A stretch of 64,000 nt of DNA, taken from contig NZ_JAHLPZ010000009.1 of assembly GCF_018918185.1 (NCBI RefSeq), positions 55,484-119,483 on the forward strand. The letters are read 5' to 3'. Positions 25,137 to 36,600 of the stretch are shown one piece after another; the first letter of the stretch is position 1, and each line of letters starts with the position of its first letter. The translations under genes were made by a program, and so were the position numbers. The DNA comes from Eubacterium sp. MSJ-21 (GTDB lineage Bacteria; Bacillota; Clostridia; Lachnospirales; Lachnospiraceae). Below the pieces are notes generated by a model. That model did not search any database, was not told the origin of the DNA, and saw only the letters and a program-made list of their open reading frames with translations.

Positions 25137-26807
25137 ATGAAGGGGTTAGAGTTGAACGTAACAAAACAGAATGGAATGACACTGGTAGAGTACCAGCTTG
25201 GTGTGGCAGACGTTTATGATGACAGAGTGTCAGACAAGGTGGCACAGCTTGGAAATATTATTCCATTTCAGTACAAGGACGAAGATGGAAAGAGAAGTAT
25301 TGTTTCTTATGTACACCACGATACTTCTCTGGAAGTGCTGCTACGCCAGACATTAAAGAAGAAAGACGTGCTTGCTATATTGAAAGGGCTGCTGTGTGCG
25401 TTTGAAATTGGTGCAGCAGGCGTACAGATCTGTTATCTTGTGCGCAATCCAAATTATATCTATGTTGATCCGGAAAGTAAGGCAGTTAAATGTATCATGG
25501 TTCCTGTGAAGCAGGATGCGTTAGGACAGTCAGACATCCCGGATTTTTTCCGGAATATCGTAGCACATATGCGTTTTGATGAAGCAGATAGGGACGATTA
25601 TGTAGCAAGAATTCTGACATTGATCAATACCGATCACTATTCCAATATGAAGTTGAAAGCTCTTGTAGATGCAGAAATGGAAAAACTTGGTCTGTTTTAT
25701 ACAAGAGATGAAGGTCTGAAGAAGGAAGCAGACACAACAGTTGCTCCGGATGTACAAAATCAGAATAAAGATGTAAAAGTAAATCGTGTCGGTGTTATGA
25801 ACAACATGCGTCCTCAGGGCATGCCGACAATGGGACAGCCAGTACCGCCGATGGGTGGACAGCCAATGGGGCAGCCGGTACCGCCGATGGGCAGACAGCC
25901 AATGGGGCAGCCGGTACCGCCGATGGGCAGACAGCCAATGATGGGGCAGCTAGTGCCACCGATGGGCAGACAGCCAATGATGGGGCAGCCGGTACCGCCG
26001 ATGAGTGGACAGCCAATGATGGGGCAGCCAGTACCGCCGATGAGTGGACAGCCAATGATGGGACAGCCAGTACCACCGATGGGTGGACAGCCAATAATGG
26101 GACAGATGCCGAAGCCACAGGCACCAGCACCGGAAGCACCGAAGCCGGAGATGCCGAAGCCACAGGCACCAGCACCGGAAGCACCAAAACCGGAGATGCC
26201 AAAGCCACAGGCACCAGCACCGGAAGTACGAAAACCAGAAATGCCAAAGCCACAGGCACCAGCACCGGAAGTACCAAAGCCGGAGATGCCGAAGCCGCAG
26301 GCACCAAAGCCAGAAATGCCAAAACCACAGATGCCTCCAATGGGACAGCGCCCGGCGATAGGAGGTCAGCCAATGATGGGACAGGTCCCAACGATGGGAC
26401 AGCGTCCACCAATGGGACAACCAATGGCGGGACAGATGCCTCGACCACAGGCACCACAGATGTCAAACGGCAATTTGATGGGACAACTTGGCGGAGCTCG
26501 CCCGATTCCGCATTTTGTGCGTAAATCAACAGGTGAGATTATCAACATAACAAAACCGGAATTTGTAATTGGAAAGTCAAAAACAAAAGCAGATTATGCG
26601 ATTGAAAACAACAGCGCTATCAGTCGCGAACATTGTATTGTGGTTCAAAGAGATGGCGTGAACTATATCAAAGACAACAATTCTACGAACCATACTTATG
26701 TGAATGGTGTAGAATTGCAGCCGGGAAAAGAAGTGCTTCTGAAACATAAGACAGAAGTTCGATTGGGAGATGAGGAATTTACATTCCTTCTGAGAAAAGG
26801 AGAGTAA
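25137..26807 (+). CDS. FHA-domain protein 2 with proline-rich repeat linker
   Basis: 556 residues with the same plan as the preceding gene: an N-terminal domain of about 200 residues (RNPNYIYVDPESKAVKCIMV, then ILTLINTDHYSNMKLKAL), a repetitive linker and a C-terminal FHA domain (about 455-556; VIGKSKTKADY, ISREHCIV, STNHTYVNG). The linker has two repeat types: MGQPVPPMGGQP-like units (about residues 230-320) and PKPQAPAPE units (about 320-395). Such a linker is extended and flexible and could reach between membrane and cytosolic partners. A strong AGGAGG site precedes the start. The paralogous pair suggests two FHA adaptors reading different phosphosites. The phosphatase gene begins just after the stop. 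Confidence 0.87.
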   Translation: MKGLELNVTKQNGMTLVEYQLGVADVYDDRVSDKVAQLGNIIPFQYKDEDGKRSIVSYVHHDTSLEVLLRQTLKKKDVLAILKGLLCAFEIGAAGVQICYLVRNPNYIYVDPESKAVKCIMVPVKQDALGQSDIPDFFRNIVAHMRFDEADRDDYVARILTLINTDHYSNMKLKALVDAEMEKLGLFYTRDEGLKKEADTTVAPDVQNQNKDVKVNRVGVMNNMRPQGMPTMGQPVPPMGGQPMGQPVPPMGRQPMGQPVPPMGRQPMMGQLVPPMGRQPMMGQPVPPMSGQPMMGQPVPPMSGQPMMGQPVPPMGGQPIMGQMPKPQAPAPEAPKPEMPKPQAPAPEAPKPEMPKPQAPAPEVRKPEMPKPQAPAPEVPKPEMPKPQAPKPEMPKPQMPPMGQRPAIGGQPMMGQVPTMGQRPPMGQPMAGQMPRPQAPQMSNGNLMGQLGGARPIPHFVRKSTGEIINITKPEFVIGKSKTKADYAIENNSAISREHCIVVQRDGVNYIKDNNSTNHTYVNGVELQPGKEVLLKHKTEVRLGDEEFTFLLRKGE

Positions 26808-26808
26808 T

Positions 26809-27579
26809 ATGGAGTACATTGCAACTTATCACACCGATGTAGGTACAAGAAAAGAAACAAATCAGGACTCTCTTGCAATCAAGGTCGTGAATACAAAAGA
26901 GGGAAATGTAGCGTTTGCAATTGTGTGTGATGGCATGGGAGGACTTGCAAAAGGCGAGGTTGCCAGCAAAGAGGTAATTGAAGCTTTTTGTGCATGGTTT
27001 GACGATACACTGATTGACGAGATTTTGAATGGAACATTTACAGAACAGGAGCTTGTAACGCAGTGGGATGATATTATTCAGAACCAGAACCGTCGTTTAG
27101 GTGCATATGGGGAAGAAAATCATTTGCAGCTTGGAACGACGGTGTCCGCTATTTTAATGTATAAGGATCAGTACTATATTGTGCATGTAGGAGACAGCCG
27201 TGTCTATGAGCTGACCAATACTGCAAAACAGTTGACAAGTGATCAGACATTTATAGCCAGAGAGCTTGCGGCAGGACGTATGACACCCGAACAGGCAAAG
27301 GTGGATCCGAGACGTAGTGTATTGTTGCAATGTGTCGGAGCGTCTCCGGTTGTAGAACCGGAATTTTCAAAAGGTACCGTGAAGAGAAATGCAGTGTATA
27401 TGGTTTGTTCAGATGGATTCCGTCATGTGATCACACCGGAGGAGATTATTGAAAAGATCGGTCCTGGGGAAGCGTCGGATGAGGAAAAAATGAAATATGG
27501 AGCAATATATCTGACAGAGTTAGTAAAGAACCGTGGGGAGCGTGATAATATCACGGTAGCGATGGTTCGCACGATTTGA
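26809..27579 (+). CDS. PP2C-type Ser/Thr phosphatase
   Basis: A 256-residue soluble PP2C phosphatase (PrpC/Stp family) with metal-binding motifs NQDS near residue 22, VCDGMGG, VHVGDSRVY, VCSDGFRH and GERDNITVAMV. It starts one base after the stop of the FHA2 gene and precedes the kinase by 17 bases, the classical phosphatase-kinase pair. It should reverse threonine phosphorylation made by that kinase on itself, on FHA proteins and on the T-x-V-L protein. All four metal-binding aspartates appear present. A second PP2C at 37 kb brackets the same island, so one of the two may have a specialised target. Confidence 0.93.
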   Translation: MEYIATYHTDVGTRKETNQDSLAIKVVNTKEGNVAFAIVCDGMGGLAKGEVASKEVIEAFCAWFDDTLIDEILNGTFTEQELVTQWDDIIQNQNRRLGAYGEENHLQLGTTVSAILMYKDQYYIVHVGDSRVYELTNTAKQLTSDQTFIARELAAGRMTPEQAKVDPRRSVLLQCVGASPVVEPEFSKGTVKRNAVYMVCSDGFRHVITPEEIIEKIGPGEASDEEKMKYGAIYLTELVKNRGERDNITVAMVRTI

Positions 27580-27596
27580 TTTAGAGAGGGTTTGCC

Positions 27597-29801
27597 ATGA
27601 CGAAGGAAGGAACCGTATTAGACGGAAAATATGAAATATTGGCAGAAGTTGGTCGAGGTGGTATGTCCATCGTGTACCTTGCCCGTGATAAGCGTCTGAA
27701 CAAGCAGTGGGCGGTCAAGGAAATCAAGAATGATGGAAAGAAATCCGCAAAGACGTTACTTAAGGGATTGGAACGAGAAGCAAATATTCTGAAGAACGTA
27801 GATCATCCGGTATTGCCACGAATCGTAGATATTATCAATCAGGATGGAACGATCTATGTTGTGATGGATTATATCGAGGGAGATACGATTCAGGACCGAT
27901 TGAAAAAAGAAGGCGCACAGCCACAGGAACTGGTTGTAGAGTGGGGCTTGCAGCTTGCAAGTGCATTGAATTATCTGCATAACATGAATCCTCCGGTTAT
28001 CTACCGGGATATGAAGCCTTCTAATGTTATGATCAAGCCAGAAGGCGGCGTAAAGCTGATTGATTTTGGTACAGCCAAAGAGTATGAAATTGAGAACAAT
28101 GCGGATACAACGGCACTTGGTACGAGAGGCTATGCAGCGCCGGAGCAGTTTGGAGATTCTAAGGGGCGTGGTATCTATAACACAGATGCGAGAACGGATA
28201 TCTACAATCTGGGTGCAACTCTGTATCATATTGTAACAGGAAAGAACCCTTGCGAGCCACCATATGAGATTAAGCCAATCCGGGAATGGAATCCGATGTT
28301 ATCCTCCGGTCTGGAGAAAATTATTTTAAAGTGCACACAGGCAGATCCGAACGACCGATATCAGAACTGTACGGAGCTGATGTATGCGTTGGAACATTAT
28401 GATGAGCTGGATGACAGCTATCGTAAAAAAAATAAGAAGAAGCTTGGTATTTTTGCCGCAACAGCAGCACTGGCAGTTGTTTCCGGTATTACAGCGGGAA
28501 TCGGATATTCCGGAATGCAGAAAATTAAGCTGAATAACTACAACCAGTATATTGAGAATGGTATGAATTATTGCCGGGAAGAAAATTATGAGGCAGGAAC
28601 GGCAGAGTTTAAGAAAGCAATCGAATTGGATGGCTCAGAGGAAAAGGCCTACGAGCAGTATATACAGGCATATATTGATGCGACAAATAAGGCGGAGGAA
28701 GCTGGGACGGAGTCCACACTCAATCTGGATGATGCGCTGACATTGGTTTCCAATCGGATCAGCAGTAAACATGGCGGAGTTGAAAAGAACAGTGCAGTGC
28801 TCTATAAGCTGGCACTTACATATTTTGAGGAAGAACGTTCTTACAGCCAGGCAGCAAAGTATTTTGGCATGATCGATGAGAAGGATGAGGAATATGGAAA
28901 GCTTGCGGGCTTTTATAAATCCATTTCCGAACTGCGATCTGACAGTACCTCCGATGCAGCAGAGCTGATGCAGGCAGTCAATGATTTTGCTGCTTACAAT
29001 GAGAACAACTTCACGAACCAGGAGGCGACCAAGTTCATAAATTATCGTATTATCGGTGAGATATACAGTACGAATGTAAGTAAGGATGCGGGTGCAAGTA
29101 TCGCGGAACAGGCAAGCGCGGTAATGGAACAGGCGGTTGCGGATCTGGGAGAATATACCGGAAACGAATTGGATGAAGACGCAGTAATGGATCTGAATTA
29201 TCGTTATGATGATAATCTAATTGTGATCTATGAACAGCTCGCAAAGGAAAATGCCGAAAACGAGACGGTTGCGAACGGATATTATTCAATGACCATCAGT
29301 TACTGTGAGGATTATATTGGAATCCTGAAGATGAAAGTGGATGCGGATGCAAGTATTTCGCTGGGAGGAGCTTCGGTCAATGCGTATAACCAGTCTTATT
29401 ATAATAAGATGATGACGGAAGCACGCTGCTATGATGCGCAGGGGAAAACCGATGAAGCACTCAAGATATATGAAACAGCAGAAAAAGTATTCGGAACGAA
29501 GAACGAATGGAGCGATAATGTATATGCAGAGCATCTCGATTATCTGTACCGCCTTTGTGAGGCACAGGAACAGGATCCAAAGCTATGGGCTTCGAAGCTG
29601 CCGGATCTAACAAAGAAACTGATTCAGGTGTTTGATGACGGAGGAAATGTAGTAGGTATCGACAGCAACAAGACATGGTACAAACGAAAAGATACTTTGC
29701 AGATGATAAAGAGTGGAAGTTATGATATTGGGGAAGATGAAACAGCACAGCTGCCGGATGCAGATACAGCTGGCACGCAGTCCGCGGAGATGGGAGAGTG
29801 A
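27597..29801 (+). CDS. Transmembrane Ser/Thr protein kinase with helical repeat extracellular region
   Basis: 734 residues. The kinase domain (about 8-265) has the glycine loop GRGGMS, catalytic Lys in WAVKEIK, YRDMKPSNVM (Tyr in place of the usual His of HRD), DFGTAKE and GYAAPEQFG. A membrane helix lies near residues 282-304 (GIFAATAALAVVSGITAGIG). The outer part has no PASTA repeats; instead it is a long helical region resembling TPR-type repeats (NYEAGTAEFKKAIELD, then DEALKIYETAEKVF). PrkC/StkP kinases sense muropeptides by PASTA domains, so this kinase probably senses something else. It lies between the phosphatase and the T-x-V-L membrane protein in one tight operon. Confidence 0.93.
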   Translation: MTKEGTVLDGKYEILAEVGRGGMSIVYLARDKRLNKQWAVKEIKNDGKKSAKTLLKGLEREANILKNVDHPVLPRIVDIINQDGTIYVVMDYIEGDTIQDRLKKEGAQPQELVVEWGLQLASALNYLHNMNPPVIYRDMKPSNVMIKPEGGVKLIDFGTAKEYEIENNADTTALGTRGYAAPEQFGDSKGRGIYNTDARTDIYNLGATLYHIVTGKNPCEPPYEIKPIREWNPMLSSGLEKIILKCTQADPNDRYQNCTELMYALEHYDELDDSYRKKNKKKLGIFAATAALAVVSGITAGIGYSGMQKIKLNNYNQYIENGMNYCREENYEAGTAEFKKAIELDGSEEKAYEQYIQAYIDATNKAEEAGTESTLNLDDALTLVSNRISSKHGGVEKNSAVLYKLALTYFEEERSYSQAAKYFGMIDEKDEEYGKLAGFYKSISELRSDSTSDAAELMQAVNDFAAYNENNFTNQEATKFINYRIIGEIYSTNVSKDAGASIAEQASAVMEQAVADLGEYTGNELDEDAVMDLNYRYDDNLIVIYEQLAKENAENETVANGYYSMTISYCEDYIGILKMKVDADASISLGGASVNAYNQSYYNKMMTEARCYDAQGKTDEALKIYETAEKVFGTKNEWSDNVYAEHLDYLYRLCEAQEQDPKLWASKLPDLTKKLIQVFDDGGNVVGIDSNKTWYKRKDTLQMIKSGSYDIGEDETAQLPDADTAGTQSAEMGE

Positions 29802-29806
29802 TAAGC

Positions 29807-30610
29807 ATGCAAAACGTATATGAGATATGTTTTTATGGCGGTTTAGTATTGGCAATTCTCCTGTTGATTGCAGCAATTGTATTATTCGTTGTCCTGAAGA
29901 TTCCAAAGGTAATCGGAGAATTATCTGGAAGCACAGCGAAAAAGGCAATGAAAGAAATGCAGGACGGCACTGCAAAGCCGGGCAGCGTAGCGAAAAAAGA
30001 ACAGGAAAAATACTACAATATGGGTAGTGGAAAGATTACTGCGAAAGAAACGGTTTCTTCGAAGGAAGAACGTAAGACTTATGGCAATGATTCCACGGAA
30101 CTGCTTGATAATAAAAACAAGAAAGAAAAGAAGTTTGAAGAGACAGATGTCCTTCGACCGGGTGTCAATGATTATGAAACACCGGATGACGGAGAAACGG
30201 AAGTGCTTGGAGCAGACAACGCAGATGAAACGACGGATATCCTGCGGGATGCTGCGTCTGCCGGTGATGATGGAACGACCGATGTCCTGAGGAATGACGA
30301 AGGAGACGACGGAGCAACGGATGTCCTGAGGAATGACGAAGGAGACGACGGAGCAACGGATGTCCTGAGGAATGACGAAGGAGACGATGGAGCAACGGAT
30401 GTCCTGCGGAATGACGACGAAGATGACAGCGATGCAACCGATGTGCTTCGTGGAGACGAAGACGATAGCGATGCAACCGATGTATTACGGGCAGATGAAG
30501 ATGAGGAAGGCACAAGTGTATTGACAACCGGAACCCTGGCAGCCAAGGTAAAGGTAATATACAATATTGTGGTTGTGCATTCGGATGAAAGCATAGAGAC
30601 GGGTAGGTGA
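29807..30610 (+). CDS. Single-pass membrane protein with array of T-x-[VI]-L candidate phosphosites
   Basis: 267 residues: one N-terminal membrane helix (about residues 8-32), a basic segment, then an acidic region with about ten copies of a T-[DE]-[VI]-L phrase (EETDVLRP, GETEVLGA, ETTDILRD, GTTDVLRN, four units of type ATDVLRNDE or ATDVLRND, ATDVLRG, ATDVLRA, GTSVLTT). Several are in perfect 13-residue tandem repeats. Threonine followed by a hydrophobic residue at +3 is a preferred FHA ligand once phosphorylated, so this looks like a multi-site dock for the two FHA proteins, written by the adjacent kinase. ATG 29807 follows GGGAGAG. No named family is recognised; the docking role is inferred. 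Confidence 0.8.
   Translation: MQNVYEICFYGGLVLAILLLIAAIVLFVVLKIPKVIGELSGSTAKKAMKEMQDGTAKPGSVAKKEQEKYYNMGSGKITAKETVSSKEERKTYGNDSTELLDNKNKKEKKFEETDVLRPGVNDYETPDDGETEVLGADNADETTDILRDAASAGDDGTTDVLRNDEGDDGATDVLRNDEGDDGATDVLRNDEGDDGATDVLRNDDEDDSDATDVLRGDEDDSDATDVLRADEDEEGTSVLTTGTLAAKVKVIYNIVVVHSDESIETGR
30277..30420 (+). repeat. 39-bp tandem repeats encoding the T-D-V-L phosphosite array
   Basis: The unit starting ACGGATGTCCTGAGGAATGA repeats at 39-base intervals with nearly identical sequence (13 codons each). Copy number could change by slippage or unequal recombination. Confidence 0.85.
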
Positions 30611-30618
30611 GAAAAAAT

Positions 30619-33600
30619 ATGAAAAAAACGCAGAACAAAGAAGTGAAAACAAGACGCCCGATGAAGCGGTTCATTGCTTTGTGGGTTGTTTTTGTACTGT
30701 TGGTTGTGCCGTTTGCAAACCATGTAAGCAGGGATGATGCGAAAGCCGAGGGGGAGACACCAACAACAACGGAAGAATATTATACAGCAGTGCTGACAGA
30801 ATCATACTCGGAGAATGATAATGGTAGTCTTTATAAAGATAATAGTGGTAAATACTATCTTCGATTCCGAAGTGATGAGAATGGATATGTAAATGAAGCG
30901 AAAACATATGTTTCGGATGTAATCAAGTTGAAAACACAGATGACATTGTCAAATACCGAACATGTGTACTCTGTTAACGATACAACAACGGCAAGCGCAA
31001 TATTTGATACATCTAATTATGATATAGAGTATGTGCGGGTAGGTAATGATCCTGTATCTGTGTATCGTGCTTCAATAGCAGATACAGAAGCTGATTTTGT
31101 TTCAAAGGATGCTGATTTATCAACATATACAAATGGCGTAGCTGTATATATAAAGCCGATGGCAACACAGTCTCAGACAGGTGACGCAGAAAATCCGGTA
31201 GGAGAAAATTTGGGCGTTTTCAATGCTAATATGGGCTATACGTTAGTTGGTGTCTATAAGTTCTCAAAGGCATCTAATCCAACAATCACCTGGACAGGAA
31301 CAAATAAAACGGATACAAATGTAGCTGTAACGGATAGTACAACAAAATATAAAAGCGCTTCAATAAATGTGACAGGCGGTAATACGACGGATACCGCAGG
31401 AGTATGGAAGTACAAATACTTAAAAAAAGATGAGTCCGGAAATGCACCTGGCGATGCTTCGGTTAAAAGCCAGGAAGGATGGGGTGATTCCTGTCCGACT
31501 TTGGACAAGGACACAGCAGGTATCTCTGATGGTATCTACTATGGGTATGCAGGATACTTTGTAAACAACGCGGATGGAACACAGACATTGCTTATCTATG
31601 TATCTACAGCAACTCCGGTTGCATTGGATGTAACAGCACCGGTAGTTACTATTTCGGCAGAATATAAGGATGGGGATTCTTATAAGCCGATTACAATAGA
31701 TGATATAGACACAAGTATGGTCAATTCTCAAATGGGAATATTTTATGTGCTTAAGTCAGAGACCATCTGGTTTTCGGTAGAATCAGATGAAGATGCAAGT
31801 ATATCATCAAGCTGGGGAAATCTTAGCGTAACAGAAAATGTTCCTCGGTATACAAAAGAGTTTGATGTAAATACAATTCAAAATAATGTACCTTATTCGG
31901 TTACGGTCGCAGATAATGTGGGAAATGAAACAACTGCCAGTTTCATGCTTGCTGGCAGAACAATTTATTTTACGAACAATTACTCTGAATTTAGGCTAGA
32001 GGGGGCAACGGTCAAAGGTGTAAATGGTGAACAGGTTTTTGATACATATGATCAATATATAAATGAAGACTGGGTAACCCATCACGGGGAGCCAAGTGTA
32101 GAGTTCACATTCCTGTCAGATGAGAACATAAAGGCAGTAACGGGGGAGCCGACGAATAAGTATGAATACCAGATTACAGGTTTAACAGACGTTGTGGAAG
32201 ACGTGAGCTTCAGCAGACCATATTATACAACGAAGGTGTCAAAGACCCTGGAAGAAGGAACCTATACGATAGAGTTAAAGATGTATAATGGAAATTTTTT
32301 AGAGTCGTATTCATATGGAACTATGGTCTATGATAAGACACCGCCGGTAATTACGCAGGCAGAGCTGCAGCATAAAAATGCAGCGGGCGTGTGGGAGGCT
32401 GTTGCGCAGGAGAATATAGAAAACGGTAAATACTATATTAATTATGATGAGGATTTATCGAATTACAGATACTTTGTCGCTGTAAATGATGGAACGGGTG
32501 TTGGTATAGACGAAGATTCGTTTAATATTCCATTTGAGAAAGTGGCAGAGGGAGAGTACCAACATATACTTCAAGCTCCTGATCTTGCAAAAAATATGGA
32601 AGAGGCAACAGATCGTGATACTACTGTATGCGTTAAGGATAAAATTGGTAATGAGAGCGGAGCATCCTTTACGATTCCGGTTAAGCAGGATAAGGCAACA
32701 ACGATTGTACCAGAACTTCGTGCGGATGGAACTGTGATTGACTTATCAGATTCATCAAAATTTACAACGAATAAAAATATGACTCTGACGGTTACTGCGG
32801 AATCTTCGGCACATATTACGGGAATTTCAGTAACTGGAAACGTAAACGGCAATGCACAAAGCCTGATAGGCACACTGGTATCTGTCAGTGGCATGGATGC
32901 AAAGACAAAGCTTTACACAGTTCAGTATACATTTGAGATACCGAACGGAACGACACTCAATCAGCTGTTAGAAAATGGCAAGATAACTGTCATAACAGAA
33001 AAAGACGATAAGAATGCGGAATATCCGTTCAGAACAATATTGTATGATCATACAGAACCGATCCTGCAGTCGACAAATGTGACACCGGAAGTGGATCTGA
33101 GTGGTCTGCAGGTTGACTGGGTTAAGAACTATACATTGCAGTATAAGATCATAAGTGGTCTTGGAAATGCGGAGTCGCCGATTGCCGGTGCAGAGTATTC
33201 CATTTCCAATGCAGGTGATAACAATGTTGGATCAACGGCGATTGATGTGACTGGAAATACAGGAACGGTCGACGGAAATTTTGATATTCCGGAATCTGTA
33301 TCTGTAACAGGAACAACGATCTACATGAAAGCAAAGGATGAAGCCGGAAATGAGAAAGATCAGAGTGTGAATATCAAGGTAGATGCGACAAAACCGGAAA
33401 TCACTGATATTTCGGTTGGTGGATATGTAGATGCTGCGACGCCGGTAGTGGGTACGCCTGCAGTTCATACCTCTGTGTCGGATAACCTGACAATCAAAAC
33501 CGCAGAGATGACGATTACATATCCGGATGGCACAACTGTTAAGAAAGTTACAGCTGCTTCCGGAGAGGACATTGATATGTCAAGATCACTGGATTATACA

Positions 33601-36600
33601 TTTGAAGCAGATGCTCCGGATGGAGATTACACAATTGATGTGTATGTGGAAGATAAGGCAGGAAACAGCAACACAAAATCTATGACATTCCGTCTGGATA
33701 ACACGGCTCCGGTTGTAACAGTCAAGATTACAGATGGAACAACTGCCGGAAAACAGCCAATGACAAACTTTGATGGAACGTCGCGTGATTATTATTATGG
33801 TTCAGATGTTACGATGCTTCTGACTTATGAAGATACCAATATCTCTTCTAAGGATGTAGTAGTAACTGACAATGGAACGAAGGTCAATGTGACATGGGCA
33901 CAGGTTGGAGATACGAATAAGTATCAGGCTGGCTATGTTGCAGCGACGGAAGGCAAACATGTGATCTGCATCAATGCGACAGATCATGCAGGTAATGCTG
34001 CACAGGAAGAGTCGGTTGAGTTTGTGAAAGATATCGACAAGCCGACAATGACACTTGTGGTTAATGGAAAATCGGCATGGGAAGAACCAATTCGCGGTGC
34101 CGTGAACGTGAAAACGGCTATTGCAGATAATTATGCATTGAACGTGGCAAAAATCACGGTTGCAGGTCCGGATGTACAGGTGACCAAGACGTTCTTTGAT
34201 GCAGGAAAGACAGTGATAACAAGCAAAGATGGAAGCTTTGCTCTGGAAGACCTGATTGACAAAAGGGCTGTCGATGGTGACTATACAATCACTTTGGAAG
34301 TATCGGATAAGGCAGGTAACACAGACAGTATAGACGTAACATTCCGTGTGGATAATACTGTGCCGGTGGTTACTGTCAAGATTGCGGGTGGAATAACTGC
34401 CGGAAAACAGCCACAGACAAGCTTTGACGGAACAACGTGTGATTATTATTATGGTTCGGATGTAACGACGATTCTGACATATGAGGATGTTAACATTTCT
34501 TCCGGGGATGTGGTAGTAACAGATAACGGAACGGCTGTCAGTGTGACATGGACACGGCTTGGAGATTCCGACAAATATCAGGCCACCTATGTTGTGACAG
34601 CAGAAGGAAAACATGACATCCATATTTCGACTGCAGACCATGCCGGAAATGTGGCAGAAGAAAAGTCAGTTGAATTTATTAAGGATACACAGAAACCGAC
34701 GATGACATTGACTGTCAACGGACAGGAAGCATGGGAAGAACCGATTGAGGGTGCTGTACAGGTGCAGGCAGGTGTTGCAGACAACTGGACACTGAACGAG
34801 GCGACGATTACAGTTGTTGGACCGGATATGCAGAAGATTACAACACTTTGTGATGCCGGTGATGAGGTGATAAATAAGCAGGATGGCATTTTTGCTTTGG
34901 AAGACCTGATTGGTCAGACGGTAGCAGACGGTGATTATGCAATTACAGTGGATGTGTCAGATAAAGCAGGAAATACGAACAGTATGGTTATGTACTTCCG
35001 TGTCGATAATACGATACCTGTTGTAACTGCTAAGGTTGCAGATGGCGTTACGGCGGGAAAAGTGCCGGGGACAAGCTTTGATGGTACGGTATGTGATTTC
35101 TTTTATCGCTCCGATGTATCTGTGCTTTTAACTTATGAAGATGATAATATGGTTGCTTCAACCGTTACAGTTACAGATAATGATACACCGGTAGCTGTAC
35201 AGTGGACACAGGTTGGTACTACAAATAAATATCAGGCAGTATATAAGGTAACAAAGGATGGTGCCCATACAATTAAGATTGGGGCAACGGACCGTGCAAA
35301 CAACAAGGCAGTGGAGAAACAGGTAGTATTTATTAAGGATACCGATGCTCCGATGATTACAGCGCTGATCAATGGCGGCATGGTATACAATGAAAGTATG
35401 GGAGTTGTAGATCTGACATCCAATGCAGTTGTATCGTTCTCAGTCAATGATACAAATGAAGATGTGAATGATTTTAATTACCAGTTGATCAAAACACTTC
35501 CAGATGAGAATCCGGTAACGGCGGATGTGTTGCAGACAGACAATCGTTCTTTTGGATACAGCGATGAAGCAGACTATGTAATTAAAGCATATTCTGTGGA
35601 TAAAGCAGGTAACCGGAGTGCGGAGAGAACAATACAGTTCCGTATTGACAAGACCGCTCCGGAACTGAATATTACCGGAACAGCGTCCGGTTCAACATTG
35701 AATGCCGGTACAACGCTGACATTCAGCATGACAGAGGCATTCTGGAGAGATGCATCCGGTACGATCACGATTACGAGGAAAGCAAATGACAGTACGGCAG
35801 AGTCGAATTATAAGACGATTGACTTTAAACCGACAGCGCGTGTGACAACCCTGACAGAGACGCTGAGTGAGACGGGTGAGTATAAGGTAACCTTTACAGG
35901 AAAGGATCGTGCAGGTCATACAGCAGAGGCTGCAACTTATACGGTAAGAATTGATACAGGTAAGCCGGTCATCACATTGAGTGGTGTGTCAAACAACGAC
36001 AAGACGACAAAACAGGTAGAGTTTCAGGCACAGATTGACGAGGACTTCTATCTGACAAAGTCTGTCAGTATTCAGGCGACAAGAACCTATCTCGATCCAA
36101 ACTCTTACAAGGAAAAGACAGAAGATCTCCAGATTACCGGATACAATCCGACGGCTGCGACGACGCTGATCCGGAATACATTTACAGAGGATGGTATCTA
36201 CGAGATTCAGGTAACCTGTAAGGATGCCGCGGGCAATGAAGATACACAGGAGGTTTCCTTCACGATTGATAAGACGAAACCGGTGATTGATCCAAAAGTT
36301 ATGCGTGCATATGAAGGAACTCTGACATCGTTTGCATGGGATTATGATCTGAATGATGTCATCTATGACCTGACAGTCTGTGATGCGCACATGTACCTGA
36401 ATGGTAGTGAATACGATGGTACTTCTGAGGTTGAAGATGGTGCATACGAGATGAAGATTACAGCCGAGGATGAGCTTGGTAATGCAACGGAAGAAACAGT
36501 AAGCTTCAATCTGGATACAAAGGCACCGACCTTTATCGTGACAGGCGTTGAGGATGGAGAGGTCAAGAATGCACAGTACGATGTCAATGTATCGCTTCAG

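Noticed and set aside
25840..26450. Regular repeats resembling a CRISPR or minisatellite
   Set aside because: They stay in frame and encode proline-rich repeats inside an FHA protein gene.
33802..34641. 279-codon minus-strand frame in the giant surface protein gene
   Set aside because: It mirrors the repeat structure of the real plus-strand gene and has no family resemblance.
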